The notes under the pieces were generated by a model. The model was not told where the DNA came from, made no database searches, and was given only the letters and a program-made list of their open reading frames with translations. The translations under genes and the position numbers were made by a program. DNA of 64,000 nt from Isoetes taiwanensis (Eukaryota > Streptophyta > Lycopodiopsida > Isoetales > Isoetaceae): assembly GCA_021234155.1 (NCBI GenBank), contig JAJEKV010000050.1, forward strand, positions 3,186,488-3,250,487, in the 5' to 3' direction. Positions 1-12,719 of this stretch are shown piece after piece; position 1 is the stretch's first letter, and each line of letters opens with the position of its first letter.

Positions 1-3000
1 CTGGCGATAATGGAATAACCACCGGCCGCACCCCACCCGCACCTACCGTATGCGTTTGGTGAGTCCGCAAGCGCTCCCGCATGGCGCAGCAAACGTGAAG
101 CTCGCCTGCTAAGGGCAGAGGCAAAACGGTTGCACAAAGATAGCCAAGTTCCAGACTTGTGGGTAGCAAGCCCATTCTCCAGTTGACACAACAACAACCA
201 TAGCTGGATATGGAGTTTTATGAAGACTCTATCTAAGATCCTATCTTATTTTGGCCTCTAAGGAAGAGTTGATATTGCCTCTGCATCAAGCGTTGTCGTG
301 TCAACAAACCAAGGTCGAAAGCAATTAAGAGTTCCAAAGGGGAGCCGCAACTTTGGGATGCCCCTTAACCAAGGGAAGTGATAAACCATGGATTACTATT
401 TCCTACTTCCACGACCTCCGTGGATGATGCATTAACAGAGTGGCCCATTTAAAATTGTCAAAGATGGCTCATTTTTGAAGCTATGTCAAATCACCACTTC
501 TCGCATACCCCCCATTGCTACAAAATTGTTAAAACTTGCATGAGTAATTTGTAATTCTCACAGGGTCCCAAGTTTGTAAGTGCAATCAAAGACTTCTCTG
601 GCCAATCCGTACCAAGCTTAAGTATGAGGCGCAATGTACCTTCACCATCCCCTGCCGTATGGCCCAGAATGAACGTGTCGAATCACATTTTCATCAAAGA
701 AGACATGTCAGTGTCCTAGCAAACAAATACAATGGGCTGACATATTTATTTGGTTGAGTTCACGAAGAGCACAAAGACGGTAGCGAGCCTTCCGTAGATG
801 CCCTCATGATACCATGGCTATCAATGTCTTTACCTCCCACATGGCATAACCCCCTCGCTTCTAAAGTGGGAGGCCCCCAACAACTCCTTTAGAAATGCGC
901 CTTAGCTTGGAAGAAGGTTCTCTGTGGTTTCATTGGCGCACGGGCCTAAGAGTCTAGCGATAAGCAATCAACCCCAATGCAGTCTTCCGTGGTGTGGGGC
1001 TTAATCAGCTTGGCTTAAGATCAAAGCAAAACAAGCCAAGCTTAAAATTGGTGAATCAGGCAGTTGATACCTGCATGGGTCAGCTCGCCAGATTATCGAA
1101 CGCTGAGAGCGCATATCATAGACTTGCTTCATTGCTAAAGTTGATCCATAAGGTCTTTCATGTGAGTCTTCAAACAATGTTCTCGATTCAGAGTGAGGTT
1201 TTGATACCCCAAATCCTCCTAGAAATGACTCAAGAGCGTACCTCGAATAGTCCTCTCAAGCTCTTCTGATCGAGCTTACAAATGCACTGTAAGGACTCAA
1301 ATGTTGCAATACTTGGCTCAAATGGAAGCACTTACCTACTTGAGTATACCCGGGTGATGAAAATAGACCTTTGGTAAAGCACCATCCCACTTCATGGGAA
1401 TCTCAAAGACCATCAAATCCATGCTATCAACCCCGGCCCTGCTGCAGTTTTTCTGAGCGCTAAACCTCGCCGCCGCAGAATCATGATGAGGATACCGTAT
1501 CTTATCATAATAACCGGCGATGGATCACCATGCTCTCAGACGGTGTATTGTTGATGTTAACATGACCGCCAAGATTGCTTCGGGAAAAGCATCTATCGAT
1601 AGACCTATCTACGCTATACCTGAACTAAACCATTCCCTTATGCCGCAATGAATATCAAAATTTAAGTGCGACATGATAGGTTCCTCTAGATAGATTTTCT
1701 TTATTTATAGGTGGTCCTTCCAACTACAATCTAATTATATATTATTGAGGAATGGGTATATTGGACATGTGTTTCGTACAGCGACGTCACCTCATGGTAT
1801 AGAGGGCTGTCGGCGACCCAAACTCTTTCTCAGATGCCTTTCTACATATGTGACTTTTGTCGCCCCTACAATGTTTTTAAACCTGACTTGGTCTTAAACT
1901 TTGGATGATAATTTTGGTATAAGGCACTTCATACTCTGAACCATGATATTTTCAACTCAATGCACACATCAAATGCTTATAACCTAACCCCATTAATGTT
2001 ATATTCTTTAATTCCTTTTATTTTCTAATTGAATCCATTCTATGACAAAGCATTATTTTTATGAGGGTAACCCCATCGCCCAATGAGTCTATACCTTTCA
2101 TGCCAATGTGATTTATACCTGACACCCATTAAACACACCCATCACACCCCCAAAGCGTACCAACATGGGGTTAATCCATTAAGGCTAACAAACTTTATGC
2201 ACTTAGGACATTAAGGACTAAATAGGATCAGTTGGCTAATTACTGTTGAAAAGCCACTTCCAACGGGATTAGATGTGATTGCCAAATTAGGGCTTACAAC
2301 CGATCCCTATCCCCATTTTGACCCCCACCCGGCCTGCCAGCGATGTGGAGTTTGAGCCCATCACACCAAGCCACCATACCAAGCTTCCACCCCTAACCTC
2401 AACCTCAGGAGATGGAGCCCCATGGTAACGAGTCCACCAGTAACTGTGGGTGCCAGGATAGCCTTGAATTCCTAGATAACTACCTCTATTGGGCCTTGGT
2501 TGTGTCTGCTTTCCTGCTCTCTTTGTGTTTCAACTATAGAGCAACCCCGGGTTGTAAAAAGTAAGTTCCTTTATATCTCGAGCCCTCGTTTGCTCCTCAA
2601 GGATGGATTGTTAATTCGTCTAGTCCGACTCTAAATGGGATTACTGGCAGACCTTCCCGCTCATGCATTGTAGCATGCCCTAGATAGCTTCCCTAGAGTC
2701 CCATTAAATGCCTCAGTAACAAGAGCCCACCGTCCTGGGATAAGTGGTCCGCCAGCACCCTACAAGGAACACAAAGTGGGTGAAGTGGGGTGGGTCTGTA
2801 CCTAACATACAAGGCCCGAGACTCCCACAAAGGAGCTTTAGGCCTCGATGGAAATTTACCACGCTGGAGGGCCGTATGGGTCTCATACCCCTCGGTGTAG
2901 TGGTGTGACCCGCATGGGGCAATCAGCCGCACTTGTGCAGATTTAGGTGAGTAAGCTCCGCACGGATGCGTCGCTGATGCGCATCGCATTCTCTAGCTCA

Positions 3001-4850
3001 CCCATGGAACCACCGTGATTCCTCGAAGGACGCTCGGTCTTACTTCCGACAGCGAACCCTGAGTAGTCTAAGTGGTGATACCTGAGCTCAAGGTTTCCTA
3101 AGGCTATAATGCCATAGCGGAATTTAATTCCATTCCAAAGTGTGCGCAGGAGGGGTTATGGAGCGGACAACCCTAGCCGATGTTCTGTACCAACGCCATG
3201 CCAAGACTCCTGGCTCATTGATTCTTATTCACCGGCCACGATCCGGCACACCGGAGCCCGGCCGGCAGGAACCCGGGTTTGGGCGCTTTCTTAGGTTTAG
3301 ATGCATATTCTTCTACGCCTATGTACTTTGATGGGATGCCCACCCCTTCATGGGTGGATATTTCGCAGGTATATTGCGTCGGGTGCTAACCCTTGTATTC
3401 ATAAGCCTCGGCTGACGTAGTCCCATTGCCAGCGGGCCACGACCTCAGGTCCTTCTGCACGCTTCACAGGATGGCCCCTAAATAGACGGAGGGCCCCGCC
3501 ATGGCTGCCGCGGAGGGGAAGGTCCCTCGTGATGCATGGTGGTCGATATATTCCGGGAGCTGCCACACGCAGGTACGCGCTTCGATAATCGGCCGTCGTA
3601 CGCCTATTCCTCTTAGGCACCGGTTCTTTGGGCACTTTCGCCAGGAAGCCAGTTGGTTGCGCTTCATTTCATAGCAGCTTTCATTTCATACAGGTGCTTC
3701 ACTTGATTAGCAGGGCGCTTTTCTTTATTTCATAGCAGGCGCTTCACTTGGCCAGCGCGCTCACCCGATCCCGCCTCTTCAATGGCGCGATTCTCGCCTA
3801 CAATGATCCCGCTGTTAGTGATCGCTCGCTTTAGTTTTACCGCCGCCACTTCTCCTATAAGTGTAATAAATGCTTCTACCCCCTCAGAACCTCGTAACAA
3901 TCCGTGAAATAACTGTGCGTAACTGCAAATAACTGTAATAATCTTGCAGTCCGTGAAAATCTCTACCAATGTAACTGTAATCTTCGCAGAATCATGTATC
4001 CCCGTAGCTATATGTGTGTCGCAGTAACTGCACCGTAACCGTCCTAAAGCTTCTTCTCGCTTTTGTTCCTTTGTGCCAAAATGGCGCCGTAGACGCTATT
4101 ATGGGCTTATTTGTCTGGGCGATTCGGCGATTAGCTGAGGCGGCGATGGTAATGGTGTTAGAATACTGGCGCATCATATGATGAGCCTGCTTTTGTGTAG
4201 CTGCTTATGTCAGTCGTGTTTCTAACAATGTGTGTCATTGCATGCTTGCGTGAAAAGTAATCTTGCGTAACTTTCCCAGGGGACGCGGGTTGTTGCTGTG
4301 TAAGTATGAACTCGCATAGAGGGTGCACCTACATGGGAGAGCATTGACTACTTTGGCAACGCTGGCTGCGGAGGTTACCGTCTGGCAATTCCATCCCCAG
4401 CGTGTGCGATAATCAGCGCCGGGCCGTGAGGGCAATATTTTATCAGTCGGTCGACGGACGCGGAGAATCAGCCCGATGTTTCACCTCGTGATCATCATCT
4501 CCTGACGGAACCCCAACTCCGTTTAGTAGTTCCTTCTACATCACATCACCCAGCCTCTTCATTCACCAATGAGCAAAATACTGAGAACTTGGTGAATCTC
4601 GCGCAAAGGAGTTAATATTAAGGGTGAGGTTATGCTGGTCAATAGAAGTAGCATCCATGGGAGCGATGTGGGCGCTTAACGCGGCAGTAAGCTAAATGCA
4701 GGCCGTGGTGCCAACTCGTGCTTTCCGGCTGTATGCGCGGGTGCGTATATGGCAGGCCGTGGGCACATTCATCAATGGCCTCCTGCTTATATAATGCTTT
4801 CATGGCATTGATGTTCTGGGCGATATATTTACCAAGATCGTGACATGGGA
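1..4850. other. Unrecognised DNA without a gene
   Basis: I see no recognisable gene, RNA or transposon here. Base composition is moderately GC-rich, especially about 2.3-4.6 kb, compared with the AT-rich DNA that follows. The open frames are short and overlap on both strands (for example near 2.7-3.0 kb and 3.4-3.7 kb), which is what GC-rich noncoding DNA gives by chance. Two short direct repeats occur near 3.66-3.76 kb (TTTCATAGCAG and GCGCTTCACTTG). An old element end is possible, but no domain, target duplication or primer-binding site supports that. Confidence 0.5.
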
Positions 4851-4858
4851 CACTCTTA

Positions 4859-5176
4859 CCTCGCATAAATTCCATACATAGAATCCTGAAAGATTTATGT
4901 GATGAAGAGATTGATCCATCAAAGGATTTGTTACCTGCTCGCTTCGTAATACCATCGATGATGATGAGCCACCACCTAGTTACTCTTCAAGAATGTAACT
5001 TGGAAATGCGTAGCATCACATTCTCCATTCTTGTAACAGAACTAAATATGCGTAGTTTATACCTCAAGTCTGGATCCTTTGATAAGTTGTTGATGATAGC
5101 TCTTTTAGGTAGGCTGCACAAAAAGTTTGGCTCTTTGTTGGAAAGGTGCTTCCAGAACCACGAAAAGAGGATCTGA
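4859..5176 (+). pseudogene. Protein-like open stretch, unidentified
   Basis: One frame stays open for about 105 codons and ends at a TGA near 5176. The product looks like soluble helical protein: the acidic stretch CDEEIDPSKDLLPARF is followed by leucine-rich amphipathic segments including LLMIALLGRLHKKFG. There is no convincing ATG start; the ORF begins without one. I do not recognise the family. Downstream DNA to about 5.45 kb gives further protein-like pieces in shifted frames, so this could be an exon of a decayed host gene. Open frames of this length also arise by chance in 64 kb, so the call is weak. Confidence 0.2.
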
Positions 5177-6835
5177 GATGTCATGCTTGTGCGTAAAGCA
5201 AGTGAGAAATGTTCTGGTGGGAAAATGGGCCATGTGATGCCGCTGGATGGGAAGGACTGTCTCACAACATCTCAAGCCTCGAGAAGCTAAAGAAAATGAG
5301 GATATAGAGCCAGAATCATTTGAGGAGCCAGCCATTCGTGCTCAATTCAAACTTAAAGAGGAAGTATATACTTCTACACATAGGATTCCAAGAGCCCAAG
5401 GGAAAAGCAAAGAGGAAAGGTTATGCCTCCACAACTTCAATCAATAAGTTCATGTGAAGTCAAGCCGCTGCAAAAATACTTGCAACAAGAACTTACCAAG
5501 CATCAAGTAATGCGGAATTAAGAAAAGTTAATTTTATCCCAACCATACAATGCAGGGTTACTCTTTTTTTTTTTGACGTGTCGAAAGTGTGACTTGCTAC
5601 GAGTAGTTGAGATTGTGCAAGTGCTCTTAAGGGGATGGAATTCTGCCTCTGGCTCGGTGGCGCATGGCTTTTAGGTATCACAACATTTTACAATTCGGGA
5701 GAAATGTATTTTGAAGGTGTGCAAGGTGAAATAACATGGTAATACCTGCTCTAAGAAGCCTAGAATCCACTATAATCAAGCACCGAATGTGTGCTAGATG
5801 TGACTATTCAGAGAATGCCAGTATTCTATAGGAGCAAAAGAGGTAGAGATGATGTAAGAGAAAACGCACGCAAAGCTTCCTTCCATTCTGGCCAAGAAGC
5901 GATACATAAAGAAGTTGGGTGTACGCGCTAAAGAGCGGCAGTGAGTCAACCCCAGCCTTGAACTCTCTTTTTATAGTATGCGCGGAATTTCGTGAGCAGC
6001 ATGTACATACCTTCAAATGCAACATCCCCAAGGCGGGTGATTGGGCGCAAAAGCCGGAAAACAAAGATGTTGGCAGAGAGGACGTAAATCTTGCAATTCA
6101 ACGCTTCGCGGCTCATATGAGCAACGCTCTTGCGTAGTCAATATTGCGCTTGAGAGCATTGTCAGCCGTCTCCCCAAAACTGCCTATGTATACAGCATGA
6201 TAAGATGGATCGTGCGCACTTTAGTGCCTGTGAAGTCATCACTCCAGCAAAATCGTATGCAGGTGATCGCTTAGCGAGCGCTTGACAGAGCCTCACTCAT
6301 GGGCATGGTGGTCGTGCTCTGCGGTCATTTCTCACTCTGATTTATGGAAAGATTTATCTCAACTTCCACATTGGTTCACTTTCTGTGATATTGTATAACC
6401 TGGAATTGGTACAAGAGGACAAGATAGGGTGACTTATGTGAAGTAAGCCCAGATTGCAAATGGATGCAAGCAGTCATGATACTCAATCCTTTTGAAGAAC
6501 AAACTGTTTCTATGGGCGTAAGTATCAAATGCTCTAACTACAATCTAATCCCTGAGGTGTTCCAACCCTCTCCCCCTAAAATCTCTATTTGTAACTTGAT
6601 AGCAAAAAAGTGCATCAGTGGCAAAACAAAATAGGTATGTCTTCATAATACTTATCTTATTTGACTTGGCTTAAGTGCTCCTGGGACATGAGGATCCTGG
6701 CGGGTTTTATGATGGTTTCCGCTACACCCATGATGATATTGATGCTTATTTAAAATGCTAACCTTGATGAGTTCCATCTATTTGCTTTTTATCACTCACT
6801 GTAGCTTACTTTCATTTGTTCAGCCATGCAATGCA
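5177..6835. other. Unrecognised DNA
   Basis: No gene or repeat was recognised. Short open frames in several registers (about 5.25-5.45, 5.9-6.3 kb) lack any motif I know. A run of ten T residues lies near 5563-5573. Confidence 0.4.
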
Positions 6836-7140
6836 AAATTTCCAATTCCATACTTATTGATGAAGTTCCAAATTGGAAGGCTTTTTGTGAAGGGATTCAT
6901 CCTGAGCAGGCCACCGTTGGGCATAACAACCATTGCTCTTCAACGGCGATGGCGTGAGATTGGCCTGCTATAATACAAAATGCGCTCCTACACATAAAGA
7001 GTGCTTCCAAAGAGATTCTCTCTGTGAGTTAGGAATGTGGAAAGAGGATGAACATGGTCAGCCAATGCTACCATGGTGTGCCAAGCAAAATATTCTCTTG
7101 TGGCTCAACATTGGAAGGATCTTCCAGGTTGAAGGATAGC
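6836..7140 (+). pseudogene. Possible decayed host-gene exon, unidentified
   Basis: Reading the plus strand gives protein-like stretches interrupted by stops and frame changes: a segment containing VPNWKAFCEGIHPEQATVG, then after a stop NALLHIKSASKEILS, and in another frame GMWKEDEHGQPMLPWCAKQN. The sequence is rich in codons for mixed polar residues and conserved-looking W, C and H, unlike the surrounding DNA. I do not recognise the family. It might belong to the same lost gene as the stretch at 4.86-5.18 kb, but that is inference only. No start, splice site or stop can be assigned. Confidence 0.18.
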
Positions 7141-9950
7141 ATCAACAAATACATCTCCAGTGAAGGATATATGTAAGAATCAAGAAAGTAGCTTGTTTGC
7201 AAGGCAATACACGCAAGTGTTGAGTATTGGTTTCAGCTTTTCATCTTCTTTGGAGGATGTTGCCTGTGACGCCCTCAAAATGATACGCATTTTGCCACAA
7301 ACAAGTAGACAGCTCCTCTAGAACAAACAGCATTTGTTCCGTGAGGTCGACGATCTCGCTGGGTCATGTTAATTTAATCTTTTACTTCATCTTAGTATTC
7401 AGGTTCGCCGATGGCCGCCCGCAAAGTGCCTCTTGAAGAGTTTCTTTGATCTCACGCGAGTATGTGGGACAAAGTGGTATGTTTGTTCTAGTCAACACTG
7501 GAGATGATAACAACACCGCCACTTCGGGTTAGGATATGCGAGGAGAATGCCGTTTCTGATCCTACCTGCTATATTTTGGGCCATATTTTTGTATCGTGGG
7601 TGGAAGCCTACCGGAGGGACTACAAAGACGCTTTGACTGCCGCTGGCTTTTCTAATCCTTTCCGGACATCCTTCGGCTGTATGAAAATTTAGATGCTATT
7701 CATTATGCCCCGGGATGCCAATGGCAAGAGGCCGAAAATGTACTCCTAAATCTCAAAATATATTGCAGACATGTAGAAAGCATTATAAAGTACATTATCT
7801 TAGTCTCAATACATGGTGATCCTTTGTACTTGTAATATATATCTTTTTATCTTAATACATAAGATCTTGTATATTACTATATTTAGGATTTATATATAAA
7901 TCGCTATATCTTTTAATATATAAATGCATATGATTCATGTATAAGAGATGGGCTGTATGCTTATATGTTGAACAGTGATCTAGTCTTATCTTCGGATCTG
8001 GCAGTGATCCCCTATATCTCATAGCCTGGCGCGCCGTGAAGCCAAAATCAGATGGATCATAACACGAATTCACGCAGGCAATGAATCTCGCCCAAAGTTT
8101 CTTCGCAGTGTAGGGATCAAGAAGAAGATGCCTGCCTAGGCAACCAACAAGACGTAGAGTGGCTCATTGAGCACTTGACGCCTCGGGATGTGGTGAATAG
8201 AAGAAGGCAAATAATCCATGGGAGATGAATGACCCTCATTTAGCCTCCAATGGAGTTTTCTGTTTTTATAAAGGGAAGTAACATGATGTGAATTATTAAA
8301 TAATCAGAAGGCCACTATTGAGCGTGATAAGGTGTACGTAATTGCATTGTGCGATTCTATCATGTACTTTTAGATTCTTACATCAACCATTATATTCACT
8401 ATGCTTATATTATATATATCCTTTACGCATACACAAATCATAAGTGCTTATAATATTACCATATCCCAATGTATATACCACTGGCGCATTCACTCATGTC
8501 TATGTCATGTCATTATTATATCCTTAGCGTGAGCATGTATTCACCTATCATCAACATCAAAGCACGATGCCATTCAGCCTATAGATCTCCCCGACGGGAA
8601 GCCACAAGGTGGGATCTAACAGTGGCTTCTGTAAGCACTCCCCGCGAGACGCCACCGCTGGATCAAGTAGCCATGGATCAAGTTTGATACTATTTCTCAT
8701 ATCTACATTTATCATTATAGCTATGTAGCAATTCGGCGATCTATGTTCTTCGACGACGTGCAAGGAAGCCATGGAGATGAATGAGCTCTACCACCTGATG
8801 GAGCTGTTGAAGTAAAATTATTGATGTGAATTATTGGTGTTCATTGCCATTATAATGCAGTACCATACAAGTATGTATATGATCCAATAATTTCTATGTA
8901 TATACTATCAATAATTTTGGTGGGGTATATACTATCAATAATTTTGGGTGGGTGGCAAAATATATATCAAATTGCCGAAAAGAACATTGGCCTCGCTCTA
9001 CCTATGACGTGATTTCGTCTTGAACGTGATTCTATCAGTTTGCAAGATGAATCATGCAGGATTCTGCTGCAGCGCGAAGCGTAGAGGAGTACCAAGGCTT
9101 GGAATACTGTCACCATCGCGTTTTCAATCTCGCTGGTATTATTCCCATCTCGCGGATACCCATTTCGTGGAATAGGGGAGTATTAAATGTTCTGCGACGC
9201 GATCTTCGAGCGCCGCGTTCCTACTATTCGTGAGTAATAGTAGAAGAATAATAGTATTTGTTATTTTATTGTATTCGGTAGTTAGTATACAATGTGTATA
9301 TATATAAATTTTGTAATATGCTATAACTGTATTTATAAGTATTGGTATATACTTTTAGTAGTGCTACATGTATGCTGGCAACTCTTATGTAATAAGGCAA
9401 CCATATTACTTGAGTAAGTAATATATATACATAACCTCCGTATAATACTTTGTTATGTACTGATCCAACTTGTCTTCTAATTCCAACTCTTTAATGAAAC
9501 TGCTATAGAGGAGCTTTTTTCCCATGCATTTGCTTTTCATAAATCCTTGTAGTGTATTATATTGTTCATCACATAATGCTAATTACTAATACTAAATCAG
9601 CAGTGGAAAGAAGCTACGCTTCTGGTGTTTGGCAAGGTGAAAATTTGTTAAATGTTCTTAATTTTCATTCAGTTGACCAATTCCTATTTGTCTCGCTAAA
9701 TTGTTCCTCTCATCAATAACTTTTGTCTCGAAGAATTCATCCATTTACCATCTTCAATGACACCAGTAATAAATGTTTATTTTAATTTTTTGTGGAAGAT
9801 TGTTTTACCTACCTTATAAATATAATTCTCCAAATAACATTTTCTTATTGGAACAGGTTATAAGTCTTTATGTGTGTTAACGCTGATGACATTTAACGCC
9901 AGTTTTGTCATGAGAGAAATTACCTAAATCCATGTTATAAAGAGAATAGG
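7141..9950. other. AT-rich DNA without a gene
   Basis: Mostly AT-rich, with TATA-rich tracts about 7.83-7.93 kb and 9.29-9.44 kb. A 27-bp tandem duplication (core TACTATCAATAATTTTGG) lies at about 8899-8950. A small GC-richer patch lies at 9.0-9.24 kb. I see no coding signature beyond chance ORFs. Confidence 0.5.
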
Positions 9951-10211
9951 TATTAATTGTTTGCTTTTGGTTACTTTGTAGACTACTGCATTTTTTAGAG
10001 ACAAAAATGTGACCATGAAAATGTCAAAAATTAGTGATGATACATCATCCGTTTTTTGTCACATTTTTTGGCAAATATTTGACATCTATTTTGTCATCTT
10101 TTATAACATTCTTTTATCACCTTTTTGGACAATTCTTACACACCTATTTTGTCATATTTTAGGTTGTTTTTTGGTAATTTATTGTCATCTATGGTGCAAT
10201 GACGACTTTAA

Positions 10212-10333
10212 GGTGTGATATATCGTGAAAATGCTATATTTCACCAATTTTATAAATCTAAATTCGATGGTTTAGTAAGATGCGTTAGCTAAAAAGATTT
10301 ATAAAATCGCCAAAATTTGATAATATCACATCC
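10212..10333. repeat. Imperfect inverted repeat (fold-back)
   Basis: The left arm (10212-10259) and right arm (10295-10333) are imperfect inverted copies. Both carry GATTTATAAAAT/ATTTTATAAATC next to the loop and TGTGATAT at the outer ends. The loop is about 35 bp. The arms differ by one internal gap of about 9 bp. It sits inside the TGTCA repeat field and may be a MITE or part of a larger element's end. Confidence 0.6.
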
Positions 10334-10759
10334 TCATTTATAGTACTGCCAAATTAATGGGATATTCAGAGTAGGAAGATCACTTGTAAGATATCTAATT
10401 CTACTAGTTTCTAGGTTTGGCAAAAAGGTTAGAAAAATAGAAAACAGTCGCCATCATTTCTATGGTTTAGAAGTAGACAGAGGATGATAAAATCATCACT
10501 GCTATGGTGTCATATTTTAGATTATTTCTTGTCACCTTTTCAAGTAGTTCCTTTGACACCTATTATTATGTCATATCTCGACTATTTTGTCAATTTTTTA
10601 AAGTACTATTTTTAAGTTGTATATTTTAAGTTGTTTTTTGTCACATTTTTTAACATATTTTATGTCATATTTGTCACTTTTTTGGCAAAAATTTTTTGTC
10701 ACCTATTTGATCATATTCTAAAAAGTGGTTAGCTGACGCCGACTTATTCAATTAAAGAG

Positions 10760-11113
10760 TTACAAGTAGTGTGAGATAGAATAAAATCTCACAGAGCAAA
10801 GGTAGACTCCACCGAGTGAAGCAACTCCGCCTAAGCATAAGAGGTACATCCAAATACTCCTGTAATCAATCGCTTCTTGCGAGGCGCGTGAAGCTAAACA
10901 ATGATACGCATCTTTACAATGTAACTTTGAGCTTTGGAGAACACGATGGCCCGCCACATCTGCATCTTTGAAGATTACCACCGTGATTTCCGTATAGTCC
11001 AGCAACCATCCCGCCAAGTAGGATGAAAAGCCCGACCTTTGTAACCGTCTGTGTATTAAAAATTGCCAAAAGCAGCTTGTTGACTTGTTGCTGAAACCCG
11101 GTGCGGAAAACAA
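10760..11113 (-). pseudogene. 117-codon open frame inside repeat field, unidentified
   Basis: The minus strand carries a 117-codon frame with an ATG, in a block whose composition differs from the AT-rich repeats on both sides. The product is rich in L, S and C with several hydrophobic stretches and no motif that I recognise. The abrupt change of composition suggests an inserted fragment, perhaps from the leader or gag region of a retroelement, or cargo of a DNA transposon whose subterminal repeats surround it. Neither idea is proven. It may also be noncoding. Confidence 0.2.
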
Positions 11114-11329
11114 CTACCCCATACCGTTTGGGTGCCTACTTCCTGAGCATTATATTTTAGGTGCTTTTTCATCACTTTTTTGGCAATTTTATATCATTTG
11201 TTTGTTTTATTTTTGACACTATTATCGACAATAATTTAACAAAAATTTGGACGTTCATTTTTTCCTTTATTGTCATATTGTTGTCACTTTAATGACGTGC
11301 ATTGTCTCTTACTTTTGTCACGTTGTTAT

Positions 11330-12310
11330 CGAAATATAAATGCAATATTAATTCATCATGAGTCCACCATGAATGAAAAAAACAATGGGCATGAATTTTT
11401 ACGAAATATAGAAGCAATTTCTACTCATTATGTTTAGTTCACTGACGTCTAAAAAAAACACAAGACATGAACTATTTATGGAGATGTTTATGACAAATGA
11501 AATAATAAAGATGTTTGGTTAAACACTATTGATTACAAATTTGTCGTACTAGAGGCATCTATCTTCACTTCCGCAGGACCCATCGCTTGAACTTTCTAAC
11601 GCTTTTGATTGATTTACATATCCAACTGCTACAGGAAAAAAATAAGTTATATGGCCGCTACTCAGTCTCTTCATTCTCCCTCACATGGCACTTGATCTGG
11701 CAATACTTTTCCTGATATCTATATAAATGCGGTGCTACGCGACGCAGGGTTGCCTCCATTTTCAAGGAGGGTGAAGTGGTTTAAATCAAACCGTGTGTCA
11801 TGCTTTCACAATCATTGATTAAAATCAACAGAAATTTGCACATCGCTGGCGGCCAGCATTCATGTAATATTTCTTTATTTCTACTTTAAAGGTAAAGGGG
11901 TAATCGCGTATATACTGTGCAAAAGTTATCGGGTGTTGAAGATAAGGCAAAAGGAAAAGAACAAATATGTTTCTATCAAATGCTCTCACATGCGTGATAT
12001 ATCCTACAAGATGATGACTACTTCAACAAATCGACAAAACACTGCTCCTTTCTAAGTGTACATAAATATAGGTTTCGGAGATAAAGTAGAGATGTCCAAC
12101 CGCTTATTAAGCAATTTTTGTCAATCTCAAAACATTTAAAGATTGGAACTCTAGTATGAATCTAGCCCTATAGCTTTCGAGAGAAATTGTGCAACTACAT
12201 TTTGTGGGTGTCTGCTGGGCACCCATGAGTTGTCTTTTTGTCATAATATGGATGGCTAAATTCGAAGTTCCTTCCGCTTTTAAAGTGGTTCTCACATGCA
12301 AAGACTATGT
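11330..12310. other. AT-rich DNA without a gene
   Basis: Nothing recognised. Composition is AT-rich and no open frame is convincing. Confidence 0.5.
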
Positions 12311-12313
12311 GAA

Positions 12314-12362
12314 GGGATTGAACCCCCTGACACATGCCTTGAGCTTGCCTCTTAACCATGCC
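12314..12362 (-). repeat. tRNA-like SINE-head module 1
   Basis: On the minus strand this reads GGCATGGTTAAG (A-box-like), about 25 bp of spacer, then GGGGTTCAATCCC, which matches the internal RNA polymerase III B box (GGTTCRANNCC). The order and spacing fit the tRNA-derived head of plant SINEs rather than a real tRNA: no acceptor stem or anticodon arm can be drawn. Confidence 0.5.
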
Positions 12363-12482
12363 CCACTACTGCCATAGTTATAGGGGGCTAGCAAGATAGG
12401 TAAAAAGGAACACCAAACAAAAGAAACACATCACACTTTCTGGGACTCTTAGCTCCACTGCTTAATCATCATGTTATATAAA

Positions 12483-12545
12483 GGAATTGAACTTAGATCA
12501 CTAGCTCAGAGGCAAGCCCTCAAGCACCATAACCACCAAGGCAAG
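12483..12545 (-). repeat. tRNA-like SINE-head module 2
   Basis: The minus strand reads GCCTTGGTGGTTATGG, then GCTTG and later GTTCAATTCC. The first part is the typical A-box region of plant SINE heads (TTGGTGGTTA), and the last is a B-box-like sequence. It lies about 170 bp from module 1 in the same orientation. No tRNA fold is visible. Confidence 0.5.
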
Positions 12546-12660
12546 GCAACAAGAAAGGAAAAAGAGACAAAATGGGCCATGGGGAAACTCGCACTCACCA
12601 CCATGAACAAAGGTACAAAAATTCTACCCCACCAAGGTAACTGTAAATACTCTCACGAGA

Positions 12661-12716
12661 GGGATCGAATCCACTAACTGAAGTCCCCTCAATGTAGAAC
12701 ATCCCTTAACCAATTG
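12661..12716 (-). repeat. tRNA-like SINE-head module 3
   Basis: The minus strand reads CAATTGGTTAAGGG followed about 30 bp later by GGATTCGATCCC, again A-box and B-box like. It is spaced about 175 bp from module 2 and has the same orientation, so the three form a short head-to-tail series. Confidence 0.5.
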
Positions 12717-12719
12717 TAG

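Larger units (their letters stand above)
10040..11320. repeat. Degenerate TGTCA / TTTTGGCA repeat field
   Basis: Three blocks (about 10040-10200, 10495-10720 and 11150-11330) are dense in short motifs of the type TTTTGTCACATTTTTTGG, TGTCATATTTTAG and TTGACACCTATT, repeated irregularly every 20-35 bp. The pattern resembles the subterminal repeats that flank DNA transposons such as CACTA or MULE elements, but no transposase or clear termini are seen. Between the second and third blocks lies a 420-bp segment of quite different composition (10730-11150), and within the field is a fold-back (10212-10333). Confidence 0.6.

Noticed and set aside
2693-3667. Overlapping minus-strand ORFs in the GC-rich left end as genes
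   Set aside because: Several frames are open at once on both strands with no motif, which is typical of chance in GC-rich DNA.
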